DNA of 64,000 nucleotides, taken from WHSW01 sp963846565 (GTDB taxonomy: Bacteria > Actinomycetota > Thermoleophilia > Solirubrobacterales > 70-9). Below the pieces are notes generated by a model. It searched no databases, was not told the origin of the DNA, and saw nothing but the letters and a program-made list of their open reading frames with translations. The stretch spans positions 1,811,608-1,875,607 of the forward strand of contig CAWJWL010000005.1 of NCBI GenBank assembly GCA_963846565.1. The letters run 5' to 3'. The first letter of the stretch is position 1. Every line of letters begins with the position of its first letter. Positions 37,372 through 45,917 of the stretch are shown piece after piece. The translations under genes were made by a program, and so were the position numbers.

Positions 37372-38886
37372 ATGGCTATCGTCCTCCCGGTGCAGGCGGT
37401 TTGGGGAGCGAGCCAGCCGTCCTACTGGCGGCGTCTCACAGCGCTCGGGGTCTCGATCGGCGCCCCGCTCGGTGTGCTGCTCGCGCTGGCGACGGGTGCC
37501 GGCGGCGACGATGGCTCAGGCGAGCCCCCGTCGGTCGCCGCCGCAGACGCCGCGGAGAAGCCGAACATCATCGTTGTGATGACCGACGACGAGGCGCTCT
37601 GGGGCAGCGAGGGGACGCCCGAGACCAACGAGCTGATCGGCGCCGCCGGGGTCACCTTCCTCAACTCGTTCGTGACCGACCCGCTGTGTTGCCCCTCCCG
37701 AGCGACGATGCTCACGGGCCAGTACGCCCACAACCACGGTGTGATCTCGAACGGGGGGCCCAACGCGCTTCCGGCTCTGCGCGCACACCACACCCTGCCC
37801 GTGTGGATGCGCGCTGCCGGGTACACCACCGCGCTCGTCGGCAAGTACTTCAACGGCTACGACGAGAAGGACCCGGTGGCCCCGGGATGGGACCGCTGGT
37901 ACGCGCTCACCGATCCGACGACGCAGGACTACGTCCAGTACACGCTGAACGAGAACGGCAAGCCGCGCGATTACGGCCCGTCGCCCGAGGAGTACAAGAC
38001 CCACGTGCTCGGCTCGAAGGCGGTGGCGACGATCCGCCACACGTCCCGCGGGGACCGCCCGCTGTTCCTCTACGTCGGCTTCAACGCTCCCCACTCGCCC
38101 GCGACGCCGGCGCCCCGCGACGTCGGCGCATTCGCCGACCACCCGCTCCCCGACGTGCCCAACTACGCCGAGCAGGATGTCTCCGACAAGCCCTCCTTCA
38201 TCCGCAACCAACCGCCGCCCCAGAACCTCGACGCTTCCGTCGCCGACTACCAACAGAACGCGCTCGAATCGCTGCTGTCCGTCGACCGCGAGGTCGAGCG
38301 GATCGTGGCCGAGCTGAAGCGCCGCGACGAGCTCGACAACACCTACATCTTCTTCACCTCCGACAACGGCTACTTCGCCGGCGAGCACCGGATCAGCTAC
38401 GGGAAGCTGCTCCCGCACGAAGCGTCGAGTCGCGTGCCGCTGATGCTGCGCGGGCCGGGAATCGACCCCGAGACGACCTCCGAGGCGTTGGTCGGGAACA
38501 TCGACCTGGCACCCACGATCGTGGAGCTGGCGGGCGCCGAGCCGACGCTCGAGCTCGACGGCGACCCGCTGCTCCCCCTGCCGGAGGGGGACGACGACGG
38601 GGTCGAGCGGCCGCTCGTGATCGAGGGCCTCGTCCGCGACCGCTCCGTCTACTACGGGATCCCCTACTCGGCGATCCGCACGCAGCGATATCTCTACGCC
38701 GAGTACGAGAACGGAGCCCAGGAGCTCTACGACTACAAGCGCGATCCGTACGAGCTCGAATCCCGCGACGCCGCGGGTCGCTACGCCGCGGTCGAGGAAT
38801 CGCTGTCGGAGGCACTCGCCGTCTACCGGGACTGCGTCGGCGATGCCTGCACGACCGAGCTCGATGCACCGCCCGAGCCAGAGTAA
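37372..38886 (+). CDS. sulfatase (exported)
   Basis: 504 residues. A basic start and one hydrophobic segment (LTALGVSIGAPLGVLLALATG) suggest export or a membrane anchor. NIIVVMTDDE begins the catalytic domain, and CCPSRATMLTGQY carries the C-x-P-S-R motif (Cys107) that is converted to formylglycine. Later FNAPHSPATPA and FTSDNGYFAGEHRI complete the sulfatase site. The sulfate ester substrate is unknown. Its gene ends 46 bp before tRNA-Glu. Confidence 0.88.
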   Translation: MAIVLPVQAVWGASQPSYWRRLTALGVSIGAPLGVLLALATGAGGDDGSGEPPSVAAADAAEKPNIIVVMTDDEALWGSEGTPETNELIGAAGVTFLNSFVTDPLCCPSRATMLTGQYAHNHGVISNGGPNALPALRAHHTLPVWMRAAGYTTALVGKYFNGYDEKDPVAPGWDRWYALTDPTTQDYVQYTLNENGKPRDYGPSPEEYKTHVLGSKAVATIRHTSRGDRPLFLYVGFNAPHSPATPAPRDVGAFADHPLPDVPNYAEQDVSDKPSFIRNQPPPQNLDASVADYQQNALESLLSVDREVERIVAELKRRDELDNTYIFFTSDNGYFAGEHRISYGKLLPHEASSRVPLMLRGPGIDPETTSEALVGNIDLAPTIVELAGAEPTLELDGDPLLPLPEGDDDGVERPLVIEGLVRDRSVYYGIPYSAIRTQRYLYAEYENGAQELYDYKRDPYELESRDAAGRYAAVEESLSEALAVYRDCVGDACTTELDAPPEPE

Positions 38887-38932
38887 AGCGACCCAGCTGG
38901 CGCGCGCTCGGTCGCTAGACTGGCCCGCTCAC

Positions 38933-39005
38933 GCCGCTATCGTCTAGGGGACTAGGACGCCGCCCTCTCACGGCGGAAACCCGGGTTCGAATCCCGGTAG
39001 CGGTG
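38933..39005 (+). tRNA. tRNA-Glu(CTC), integration target
   Basis: 73-nt cloverleaf: acceptor GCCGCTA/TAGCGGT (G-T first pair), anticodon stem CCGCC/GGCGG around loop CTCTCAC (anticodon CTC), T-arm CCGGG-TTCGAAT-CCCGG. No CCA encoded. Its last 24 bases begin the 274-bp repeat that also occurs, inverted, near 48.5 kb. Confidence 0.95.
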
Positions 39006-39255
39006 CTGAGAAACCCGCTTGATCAAGCGGGTTTTCTGCTGCTTGGGCCCGCTGGGGGCCGATGGGCGGGCCAATGCGCGCGAGTCAGTGCATGGGATGG
39101 CCGCTCCCGGCCGCGAGGATTGAAAGCCTGGAGGAGAGGCGGGCATCGCGACGAGCCTGTCCTAGGTGTAATCCCTGAGCCCGTTGTTTCACGACACCCT
39201 GAGAAGCACGTGGCGAGCCGGCATCCCTTACCGAGGCCGCGGTGCGGGACTTAGG
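38982..39255 (+). repeat. 274-bp repeat, left copy
   Basis: Begins with the tRNA-Glu T-arm and 3' end, then a terminator palindrome and about 220 bp of non-coding or degraded sequence ending GGGACTTAGG. The copy at 48474-48747 is its reverse complement. I compared the two along their length by eye and saw no difference; the flanks diverge abruptly on both sides. Confidence 0.9.
39011..39034 (+). terminator. palindromic terminator after tRNA-Glu
   Basis: A perfect 24-nt palindrome (AAACCCGCTT then GATC then AAGCGGGTTT) followed by TTCTG. Ten-pair stem and T run make it a good intrinsic terminator for the tRNA. Two further copies of its core lie at 48441-48462 and 48695-48718. Confidence 0.75.
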
Positions 39256-39481
39256 ACGTGGACCGCCGTCTTCATCGCCGTCGAATGCCTCAGAACCCGC
39301 CCTGGGAGGACATGTCGGGTCCCCGCGCTGGGGTGGCGGGACGTAACAGCGGACAATGCTCGCGCTCGAGGGCCTTCGGTGTTAAAGTCAATCGCCTGAT
39401 GACGGGGGGATCCGCCATTCGATCCGCAGGGTGTGGTGACGCGGTTCCGATGCAAGGACCCGGCCGGCGGAACCATCCCTG

Positions 39482-39769
39482 ATGGCGACCACGCTCGGCA
39501 CAGGTCGCAGAACCGTCGCTGCCGCCGGGACGCCGGTTCAGCTTCAGGGCACGGCAATACTGTCCCTTTGGGTGATCATCACGGCGGAGACGGACAACAC
39601 ACGCGTGATTGTCGTTGGCGGTGCGAGTGTGGAGGCGGCTTTGGCGACTCGCGAGGGTACGCCGCTCGGCGCGGGCGACACGATCGCCCTGGACGTCGTC
39701 GACCTGAGCGCCGTCTGGATCGATTCGACGGTCAACGGCGACGGTGTCACGTATACGTACGGCACGTGA
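39482..39769 (+). CDS. small virion-associated-like protein
   Basis: 95 residues: MATTLGTGRRTVAAAGTPVQ, then IVVGGASVEAALATREG and DVVDLSAVWIDSTVNGDGVTYTYGT. This layout (opening with LGTGRxTV and G-x-P-V-x-L, ending with V-D-L-x-x-x-x-x-D and V-T-Y-T-Y) is the style of a short beta-rich structural protein encoded next to phage tail or fibre genes. No signal peptide. ATG, with the beta-helix gene beginning 1 bp after its stop, so the two are expressed together. Identification is by pattern only. Confidence 0.55.
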   Translation: MATTLGTGRRTVAAAGTPVQLQGTAILSLWVIITAETDNTRVIVVGGASVEAALATREGTPLGAGDTIALDVVDLSAVWIDSTVNGDGVTYTYGT

Positions 39770-39770
39770 G

Positions 39771-42005
39771 ATGGCCACGATCGGACCACCACGAGTGCGT
39801 CGCTCACTCAGCGTCGGCGTAGAGCGAGCGACGTTCCGGCCGTTCTTTGACGTCAAGCAGTTCGGAGCGCGCGGCGATGGCATCCGCAACGACACACGGG
39901 CCGTAGAGGACGCTATCGCAGCAGCAGCCGACGCTGGGGGCGGGATCGTGTACCTGAGCCCGACGTCCGGCGGCTACCTGCTCCCGGGCGAGAGCCGCAT
40001 CGACCTGAAGTCAGGCGTGACACTCTTAGGCTCAGGCTGGGGCGGGCGGATCGTCCGCAGCGGTGACTTCGCCAAGGCCGACAGCACCCCGATCTTCTTC
40101 GGCGCCGAATGGCTCACCGATACGCGGTTCGAGCATGTCTATGCGGACGGCGGTAAGGACGAGATTGCCTTGGCACAAGGGACGCTCGATGGTTCATACA
40201 CGTTTCCCCTCGGTGGGTTTGGAGACCTGACCGTCAGTAGCGTCGGCGTCCCCTTCGGAGCTCCCGACGACTTCGGCGTCGTGCTGATTGGCTCTGTTCT
40301 CGTTCGGTATACCTCCGTACTCGGGACCACGGGGACCGTGACCCTTCGAGGGTGCACGGCGCCCGACGGGACGATGCTCTCGAACGGTGCCCCCGTCCTC
40401 GAAAGCTCCGGCAACCTGCGCATGCCGTTCGTTAATCTCGCCAACGGCGGGACTCGCATCGGGATGCACTTCTGCACGATCGTCAACTGGCCCGGACAGC
40501 CTTTCCAGGCCAATGGCCCCAACGACGACCCGGAGGTGAAGCCGCTAGAGGACTTCGAGATCTGCCACAACCTCACCGAAGCAAACCGCGGCATCGTCCT
40601 GCGCCGCAATGTCCGGCGCGGCCGAATCATCGCGAACCAGGTCACCTCAACGGACGACGCGATCGCAATCCTCGGACTCGACGCCGACGAAGGGCCGCGG
40701 GACCTCGAGATCGGACTCAACGAGATCCACTCGCAGGCCTTCGAGGACGCTGATGCCGAGTTCTCCGGCTACGGCCTGCGCCTCGCCGGGGTTCAGAACT
40801 CGGTCGCCACCGCGAACAAGATCCGCGGCTCGACGCCGTCGCCCCCGGAGGCCCTCGACCGGGCCGGCCTACTGATCACCGACTCGGAGACGTGCACCAC
40901 GAAGAACCTGCTGGTCCTCGACACCCACGTGCACGACTCGCACGGGTACGGCATCCGGATTGGCACTGTCCAGGACGACCCATTCTCCGGTGAATCGATC
41001 ACCGTTCGTGGTGGCGGCGTCTTTGGCTGCGATGCAGAAGGCGTGGAGCTTGATCTCGGGAACAGCGGGAGCACGCCAAGGGACATCTCGATCGAGAGTC
41101 TCGATCTCGTCGACACGGGCCAGCGCGACGGCGGCACCCTCGATGCGATCCGCGTCTTCTGCGAGGAGGGAAGCTCCATCACTGGCCTTCACATAACGGG
41201 CAACCGGATTATCCGGGCGGGCCGGCGGGCGATCTACTTTGCCTCCGACGAGACGGCAACCGACGTGCGCCTCGATTCCAACTACATCGAGGATCCGAAC
41301 TTCGGCGAGAACGCCGACATCGAGGCGATCCGCCTGGCTGGCTGTGCGAATGCTTCGGTGCGCATGAATCAGATCACCGGTGGCGCAGCGGCGTTAACTC
41401 ACGGGTTCGTTCTACTCAACAGCTGCTCGGCGATCGCCCGGACCGACAACATCATCGATCCCGGCGTGATCACCGACAGCCTGGTCGTGGACAACTCGAC
41501 CGACCCCGTGTACGCGGGCCCCCCGCTGAGCTTCTACCGCCTCTTGCACGAGAACGCGGGTCGGCTCACCGATGCCGCGTCCAGCGGCACCACCTACCTC
41601 CTGCAGCCGAACGCCATCGACGTCGCTACGCCACTCTCGCCGGCAGCGGTTGGCTACGCGTCGGCCAGGCCGTTCGCGATCGAGGCCGCCGACTATGACG
41701 TGCGTGGTCTCGAGACCCGCCTTCGCATCGCTGGGCAACTCAGCGTCGGCTCTACCGCGCCGGGCGTGACGGTGACGCTCGGCCTCTACGAGATCACAAT
41801 CGCCTCGAACTCCGCGACCTGGAACCTGGTCTCCGGTTCCACGGTCGCGTTCGCTTCGCCTGCGGCGAATGCGGCGACGAGCGATTACTCGGCAGACTTC
41901 GATGCCCCCGCATCGGGCGTGTATGCGCTCGGGTATACGGTCAGCGGCACCCCGGCCGGCACAGTCGCCATCACCGGTAGAGTCGAGGTGGTGAGCAAGC
42001 AGTGA
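39771..42005 (+). CDS. tailspike-like right-handed beta-helix protein (pectate-lyase-3 fold)
   Basis: About 744 residues. It opens with FDVKQFGARGDGIRNDTRA, the classical start of the Pectate_lyase_3/GH28-like beta-helix that begins many phage tailspikes and exopolysaccharide depolymerases. It continues with short repeating coils (NxIxxN-, GYGIRIGTVQD, VELDLGNSGSTPRDISIESL, VRMNQITGG) and a separate beta-sandwich-like C-terminal part after about 600. No signal peptide, as expected for a virion protein. ATG at 39771, 1 bp after the previous stop. Target glycan unknown. Confidence 0.75.
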   Translation: MATIGPPRVRRSLSVGVERATFRPFFDVKQFGARGDGIRNDTRAVEDAIAAAADAGGGIVYLSPTSGGYLLPGESRIDLKSGVTLLGSGWGGRIVRSGDFAKADSTPIFFGAEWLTDTRFEHVYADGGKDEIALAQGTLDGSYTFPLGGFGDLTVSSVGVPFGAPDDFGVVLIGSVLVRYTSVLGTTGTVTLRGCTAPDGTMLSNGAPVLESSGNLRMPFVNLANGGTRIGMHFCTIVNWPGQPFQANGPNDDPEVKPLEDFEICHNLTEANRGIVLRRNVRRGRIIANQVTSTDDAIAILGLDADEGPRDLEIGLNEIHSQAFEDADAEFSGYGLRLAGVQNSVATANKIRGSTPSPPEALDRAGLLITDSETCTTKNLLVLDTHVHDSHGYGIRIGTVQDDPFSGESITVRGGGVFGCDAEGVELDLGNSGSTPRDISIESLDLVDTGQRDGGTLDAIRVFCEEGSSITGLHITGNRIIRAGRRAIYFASDETATDVRLDSNYIEDPNFGENADIEAIRLAGCANASVRMNQITGGAAALTHGFVLLNSCSAIARTDNIIDPGVITDSLVVDNSTDPVYAGPPLSFYRLLHENAGRLTDAASSGTTYLLQPNAIDVATPLSPAAVGYASARPFAIEAADYDVRGLETRLRIAGQLSVGSTAPGVTVTLGLYEITIASNSATWNLVSGSTVAFASPAANAATSDYSADFDAPASGVYALGYTVSGTPAGTVAITGRVEVVSKQ

Positions 42006-43144
42006 AGATCGAAGCCACCGTGATCCGGATCTCCGTCACCGTCCTTGTTTTCCTCGCCGGGCTCGCCGCAGCGGCCCTTGCCGCATCGACCAACTTCCGC
42101 GAGCTGCCGTCGAGCCCGGAAGCGGTCGGCAGCGAGCCCGGGGACGTGGTTGCCGCCGACTTTGACGGCGACGGAGATCAGGATCTTGCTACGGCGAACC
42201 AGATGTCCGACGACGTCACGATCCTGATCAACAACGGCGTAGGAAATTTTCGTGAGCGTGCCTCCAGCCCCGAGGCGGCGGGCGACTTCGCGACTGCACT
42301 CGCGGCCGCCGACTTCGATGGCGACGACGATCAGGATCTAGCCGTTGCAAACGACGACTCCAACGACCTGACGATTCTGCGAAACAACGGTCGTGGGAAT
42401 TTCGTGGAGTTCGCCTCGAGTCCGGAACTCGCAGGAGGTCAAGGGCCTGCCGCGCTTGCCACCGCCGACTTCGACGGTGATGGCGACCAGGATCTGGCAG
42501 TCGGGGTCGAGGGACACGATGCGGTCAGGATCCATCGCAACAACGGCCACGGCGACTTTGTCATGGATGCGGGGCTCTTGCGAACCGGGGTCAACCCGCG
42601 CTCAGTCATTGCTCAGGATCTTGACGGCGACGCCGATCCAGACATCGCAGCCGGTTCCGACGGTGAAGAGACCGTGAGCATCTTTCGCAACGATGCCGGT
42701 GTCTTCAGCGAGCTGCCGTCCAGCCCGGAGAAGGTTACGGGTCAGCCGCATTCACTCGTCGGTGCGGACTTCGACGGCGATGGTGATACCGACCTCGCAA
42801 CTAGCGGGGGAGATAAGGTCGACGTGTTGCGAAACAACGGCTCGGCTAACTTCGGCCGGTTCCCTTCGAGTCCGGAGTCGGTTGGAGACAGCAGTTGGGC
42901 TATCGCAGCCGCCGACTTCGACGGCGACGGTGACCATGATCTCGCGGTTACCCACTCCTCCGGCGCGACGATGGCGATCCTGCGAAACAACGGGGGCGGC
43001 AACTTCGCAGAGCCCGGCTCGAGCCCCGAGTCGGCCGGACCCTTCGCGGAGTCGGTGGTCGTGACCGATGTGGACGGTGACGGCGATCCGGATCTCGCTA
43101 CCGCCAACTTTGGTGACACGGTCACGATTCTTCGAAATCGCTAA
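42002..43144 (+). CDS. FG-GAP/VCBS repeat protein
   Basis: 380 residues with a signal peptide (SVTVLVFLAGLAAAALAAS) and seven repeats of about 50 residues containing the calcium-binding pattern DFDGDGDxDLA and NNGxGNFxExxSSPE. Seven such blades fold as a closed beta-propeller. GTG at 42002 overlaps the tailspike stop by GTGA, so it is co-translated with it. Because it has a signal peptide while its neighbour does not, it may be a host-derived surface protein rather than a virion part. Confidence 0.8.
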   Translation: MKIEATVIRISVTVLVFLAGLAAAALAASTNFRELPSSPEAVGSEPGDVVAADFDGDGDQDLATANQMSDDVTILINNGVGNFRERASSPEAAGDFATALAAADFDGDDDQDLAVANDDSNDLTILRNNGRGNFVEFASSPELAGGQGPAALATADFDGDGDQDLAVGVEGHDAVRIHRNNGHGDFVMDAGLLRTGVNPRSVIAQDLDGDADPDIAAGSDGEETVSIFRNDAGVFSELPSSPEKVTGQPHSLVGADFDGDGDTDLATSGGDKVDVLRNNGSANFGRFPSSPESVGDSSWAIAAADFDGDGDHDLAVTHSSGATMAILRNNGGGNFAEPGSSPESAGPFAESVVVTDVDGDGDPDLATANFGDTVTILRNR

Positions 43145-43614
43145 AGCGTCGAGCTGGGCGCCCGTACGCTCGCGAGGTGGGGTTCGAGGCCCGGCAAAGC
43201 CCTCAAGCGTGGCCCCCAGACTCGAGTCTCGCTGAATAGCGTTGACACGGTGCTCCGCTTGTGGGCATCGGAGCGACACGCAAAGCGCGCGGATTTTGCC
43301 GAGGTGCGTTCGGGATCCATCACGACGACGCGACCTCGGATGCAGTCCCGGACTCATGCCCGGATCTCGAATCCGCCCCATGCCCGCACCGAGACAGGCC
43401 GCACGGGCCCGCGCCGGGTCTGACCACCCGCCCCCACGATGAACGTGAGTTCGGGTGGTCAGACCCGGCGAGGAAGAAGAGCTGTAGGCGAGCGGGCGAG
43501 GGGCAGTTAGGGAGGCATCTGGTCCGGACTTTTTGCCTGTTTGAGGCACTAGGAAGTGATGGATCGGGCTCAGGGAAGAACAGAAGAGGAAGCGACTTGA
43601 GAAGAGGAAGCGAC
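43145..43614. other. 470 bp with a strong hairpin and no convincing gene
   Basis: An open frame from 43261 runs into the next gene, but its first 115 codons lack any recognisable pattern and are rich in Arg/Pro/Asp, so I read it as upstream DNA. A perfect inverted repeat (listed separately) and the start-site duplication at 43582-43617 are the only structures I see. Confidence 0.6.
43412..43470. terminator. perfect 19-bp inverted repeat hairpin
   Basis: CGCCGGGTCTGACCACCCG at 43412-43430 is followed after 21 nt by its exact reverse complement at 43452-43470. It lies 270 bp after the FG-GAP gene and about 145 bp before the next. No T-run follows, so it could be a rho-independent-like barrier, a processing site or a remnant of terminal inverted repeats rather than a simple terminator. 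Confidence 0.6.
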
Positions 43615-43617
43615 TTG
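43582..43617 (+). repeat. 18-bp tandem duplication over the ribosome site and TTG start
   Basis: AGAAGAGGAAGCGACTTG occurs twice head to tail (43582-43599 and 43600-43617). Each copy carries AGAGGAAG and a TTG in the same frame as the next gene, so the gene has two equally good starts six codons apart. Confidence 0.8.
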
Positions 43618-44271
43618 AGCCGCGAGCGGGAGATCGTCAGCTGGGTGGCGCGTCTCGGAGCGGTCTCGGTCGACCAGATCGGCAGGCGATTCGATGTCGG
43701 TAGATCGGTGGCCTATGAGCAGGTGAGGAGGCTGGTCGAGTTCGGGTTGCTGGAAAGGACGCAGACGGCGATCGGCGATCCGACGCTGATCAGCGCGACA
43801 CGCTCCGGGATCACCTACGCCGGTCTTGGCCTGAAGACACCAACCGTCCGGATCGGTGAGGTCGACCACTGGCTCACGTGCGCCGACGTCGCGATCGAGC
43901 TCGAGCGCCACTACGGACCCGAGCGTCTCCTGACCGAGCGCGAGCTCCGCTTCGACGCGAAGTTGACGGGCAGGCCGACCGGCGCCGGCAAGCTGGGGGA
44001 GACGCTGAACGGCCATTCGCGGCTTCACTGGCCCGATCTCGCCGTTCGTACAAGCGAGGGCCTCGTCGTCTACGAGGTAGAGCTGACGCCGAAGTCCCAG
44101 AGACGGCTCGAGGCGATCGTCAGGGCCTGGAGGCGTAACCGGGAGATAGAGCAGTGCGTCTACCTCTGTCCTCCCTCCAGCCCCACCCAGCAGGTCGTCC
44201 ACCAAGCGGTCCGGGAGACATGTTCAGAGGAGCGGGTGCGCGTGGCCGAGTTGGGGCGGCCCGTGCGATGA
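43615..44271 (+). CDS. replication-relaxation-type protein (winged helix plus nuclease-like domain)
   Basis: About 218 residues from TTG 43615 (alternative TTG 43597). The N-terminal winged helix (REIVSWVARLGAVSVDQIGR, SVAYEQVRRLVEFGLLE) is followed by a domain with ELERHYGP, LTERELRFDAK, HWPDLAV and the acidic VYEVELTPKSQRRLEAIV, a PD-(D/E)xK-like core. This two-part protein is common in actinobacterial integrative elements under the name replication-relaxation family; its biochemical role is not established. Its stop overlaps the next start (ATGA). Confidence 0.65.
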   Translation: MSREREIVSWVARLGAVSVDQIGRRFDVGRSVAYEQVRRLVEFGLLERTQTAIGDPTLISATRSGITYAGLGLKTPTVRIGEVDHWLTCADVAIELERHYGPERLLTERELRFDAKLTGRPTGAGKLGETLNGHSRLHWPDLAVRTSEGLVVYEVELTPKSQRRLEAIVRAWRRNREIEQCVYLCPPSSPTQQVVHQAVRETCSEERVRVAELGRPVR

Positions 44272-44603
44272 GCACGGTGAGTCGAGGCCAGACGCAGCTG
44301 GCCAGGGTCACGCGACTCCAGGCGCCGCCTCGAAGCGTCCGCCGACCGGGCCGAGCGCCATCGGAAGACCGACCGGTGGCCGCGGTCCCGCGACTTGCCT
44401 TGACACCGCCGGAAGCAGCTGCGGCGCTCGGCATGGGCCTGACGAGCTTCAAGAAATACGTCCAGCCTCAGGTGCGAATCGTCCGCCGAGGCAAGCTGCG
44501 AGTGATCCCGGTGAGCGAGCTCGAAAGGTGGGCGGAGGAGAACGCGGAGAGAGTGCTTGAGGGCGCTGCGAACGGGCACAGCTCCGACTTGGACCGGGTG
44601 TAA
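44268..44603 (+). CDS. excisionase-like helix-turn-helix protein
   Basis: About 111 residues from the ATG at 44268 (a 4-bp overlap with the previous stop). The C-terminal 60 residues read LTPPEAAAALGMGLTSFKKY, VRIVRRGKLRVIPVSELERW, the MerR/HTH_17 DNA-binding pattern of excisionases and recombination directionality factors. Located directly before the integrase (12-bp gap), as is usual for xis-int pairs. The basic N-terminal part has no known match. Confidence 0.75.
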   Translation: MSTVSRGQTQLARVTRLQAPPRSVRRPGRAPSEDRPVAAVPRLALTPPEAAAALGMGLTSFKKYVQPQVRIVRRGKLRVIPVSELERWAEENAERVLEGAANGHSSDLDRV

Positions 44604-44615
44604 GGTCGGGCCTCG

Positions 44616-45791
44616 ATGGCAGAGGGGATCGAGGTACGTCACGAGAAGGGGTGTCGGGCCCGCTCCGGTGGGCGTTGCAACTGCACGCCAACCTTCCGTG
44701 TCCGAGTGTGGTCGAACCGCGAGCGGCGGCGCGTGCGCAAGTCGTTCGCGTCGCTTGCCGAAGCGAAGGCATGGCGTGCCGAGGCCCTGGTCGCCCTGCG
44801 ACAGGGCACCCTCCGGGCGCCGGTGCCGGAGACCGTCAGGGAGGCGGCCGCGGTGTGGATGCGCGGTGCTCGCGAGGGGACCGTCCGCGACCGATCCGGA
44901 CGCTCCTACAAGCCGTCGACGATCCGAACCTACGCTGAGAAGCTCGACGGATACGTCCTACCTGCGCTCGGCGAGTATCGCCTGTCAGAGCTCAGGCGAC
45001 CCGAAGTGCAGGCGCTCGCGGACCGCATGCTCGCGTCCGGGCTCTCGCCATCCACGGTTCGAAATGCGATCGATCCGCTGCGAGCGATCTACCGGCGCGC
45101 GATTCAGCGCGACGAGGTGGCCGTCAACCCGACGAGCAACCTCGACCTACCCGCGTCTCGAAAGAAGCGGGACCGCATCGCTACCCCCGCGGAGGCGAGG
45201 GCGCTTCTCCTGGCGTTGCCCGCGACCGAGCGTGCGACCTGGGCGACGGCTTTCTACGCCGGCCTTCGACGCGGCGAGCTGCGAGGCCTGAGGTGCATCG
45301 ACATCAACCTGGGTCGCTCGGAGATCTCCGTCGCTCGATCCTGGGACCAGCACGAGGGCCCGATCGACCCGAAGTCCGATGCGAGCGCTCGAACGATTCC
45401 GTTGCTGGCGGTGCTTCGCGACTTTCTGGACGAGCACCTACTGGCGACCGGCCGCTCCGGTGAAGAGCTAGTCCTGGGCCGCACAGCGGCCGATGCGTTC
45501 GTTGCGTCGACCGTTCGGAACCGAGCGTTGGTGGCATGGGAGCGCGCAGGCCTCAAGCCGATCACGCTCCATGAGTGTCGGCACACGTTTGCCTCGCTCC
45601 TCATCGCTTCGGGCGAGAACCCGAAGGCCGTACAGGAGTTCATGGGGCACTCGACGATCACCGAGACGTTCGACCGATACGGGCATCTGTTCCCCGGCGC
45701 ACGTGACGAAGCCCGGGCGCGAATGGATGCATACCTAGACGCGGAGCTCGCTCGCGACGAGGTCGCCCGTGGGCCAACGGTGGGCCAATGA
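44616..45791 (+). CDS. tyrosine-family site-specific integrase
   Basis: 391 residues. An AP2-like N-terminal arm-binding region (HEKGCRARSGGRCNC, then FRVRVWSNRERRRVRKSF), a core-binding domain (about 70-170) and a catalytic domain with Arg218 (AGLRRGELR), His319-x-x-Arg322-His323 (LHECRHTFASL), a His in MGHSTI and the nucleophile Tyr355 in TFDRYGHLF. All residues needed for strand exchange are present. Cys-rich motif RARSGGRCNC may bind zinc. Expected to integrate at the nearby tRNA-Glu 3' end. Confidence 0.92.
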   Translation: MAEGIEVRHEKGCRARSGGRCNCTPTFRVRVWSNRERRRVRKSFASLAEAKAWRAEALVALRQGTLRAPVPETVREAAAVWMRGAREGTVRDRSGRSYKPSTIRTYAEKLDGYVLPALGEYRLSELRRPEVQALADRMLASGLSPSTVRNAIDPLRAIYRRAIQRDEVAVNPTSNLDLPASRKKRDRIATPAEARALLLALPATERATWATAFYAGLRRGELRGLRCIDINLGRSEISVARSWDQHEGPIDPKSDASARTIPLLAVLRDFLDEHLLATGRSGEELVLGRTAADAFVASTVRNRALVAWERAGLKPITLHECRHTFASLLIASGENPKAVQEFMGHSTITETFDRYGHLFPGARDEARARMDAYLDAELARDEVARGPTVGQ

Positions 45792-45884
45792 CACACGGCT
45801 CAGGCGACGCGAGACGACTCGAGACGACCCGAAAAGCGGCTTAAACAAGCAAAGCTTCGCTTCTTGAAGTATTGGGATCCACAA

Positions 45885-45909
45885 TTCGAATCCCGCGATC
45901 TGCAGATCG
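45885..45909. other. att-like sequence after the integrase
   Basis: TTCGAATCCCG at 45885-45895 repeats 11 bases of the tRNA-Glu T-arm (38986-38996) in the same orientation, followed by the 14-bp palindrome CGATCTGCAGATCG (45896-45909). It may be the right attachment site or a remnant of another tRNA gene. Confidence 0.35.
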
Positions 45910-45917
45910 AATTCGCC

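Noticed and set aside
38952..39146. Open frame containing RYRDSNPG
   Set aside because: This peptide is the translated T-arm of tRNA genes, a common false ORF.
39003..39254. 83-codon open frame in the 274-bp repeat, present at both ends
   Set aside because: It starts inside the tRNA-terminator region and is a read-through of non-coding repeat DNA. Duplication is explained by the repeat itself.
43261..43614. 115-codon N-terminal extension of the replication-relaxation protein
   Set aside because: No family pattern, contains the hairpin and the duplicated ribosome site; TTG 43597/43615 are better starts.
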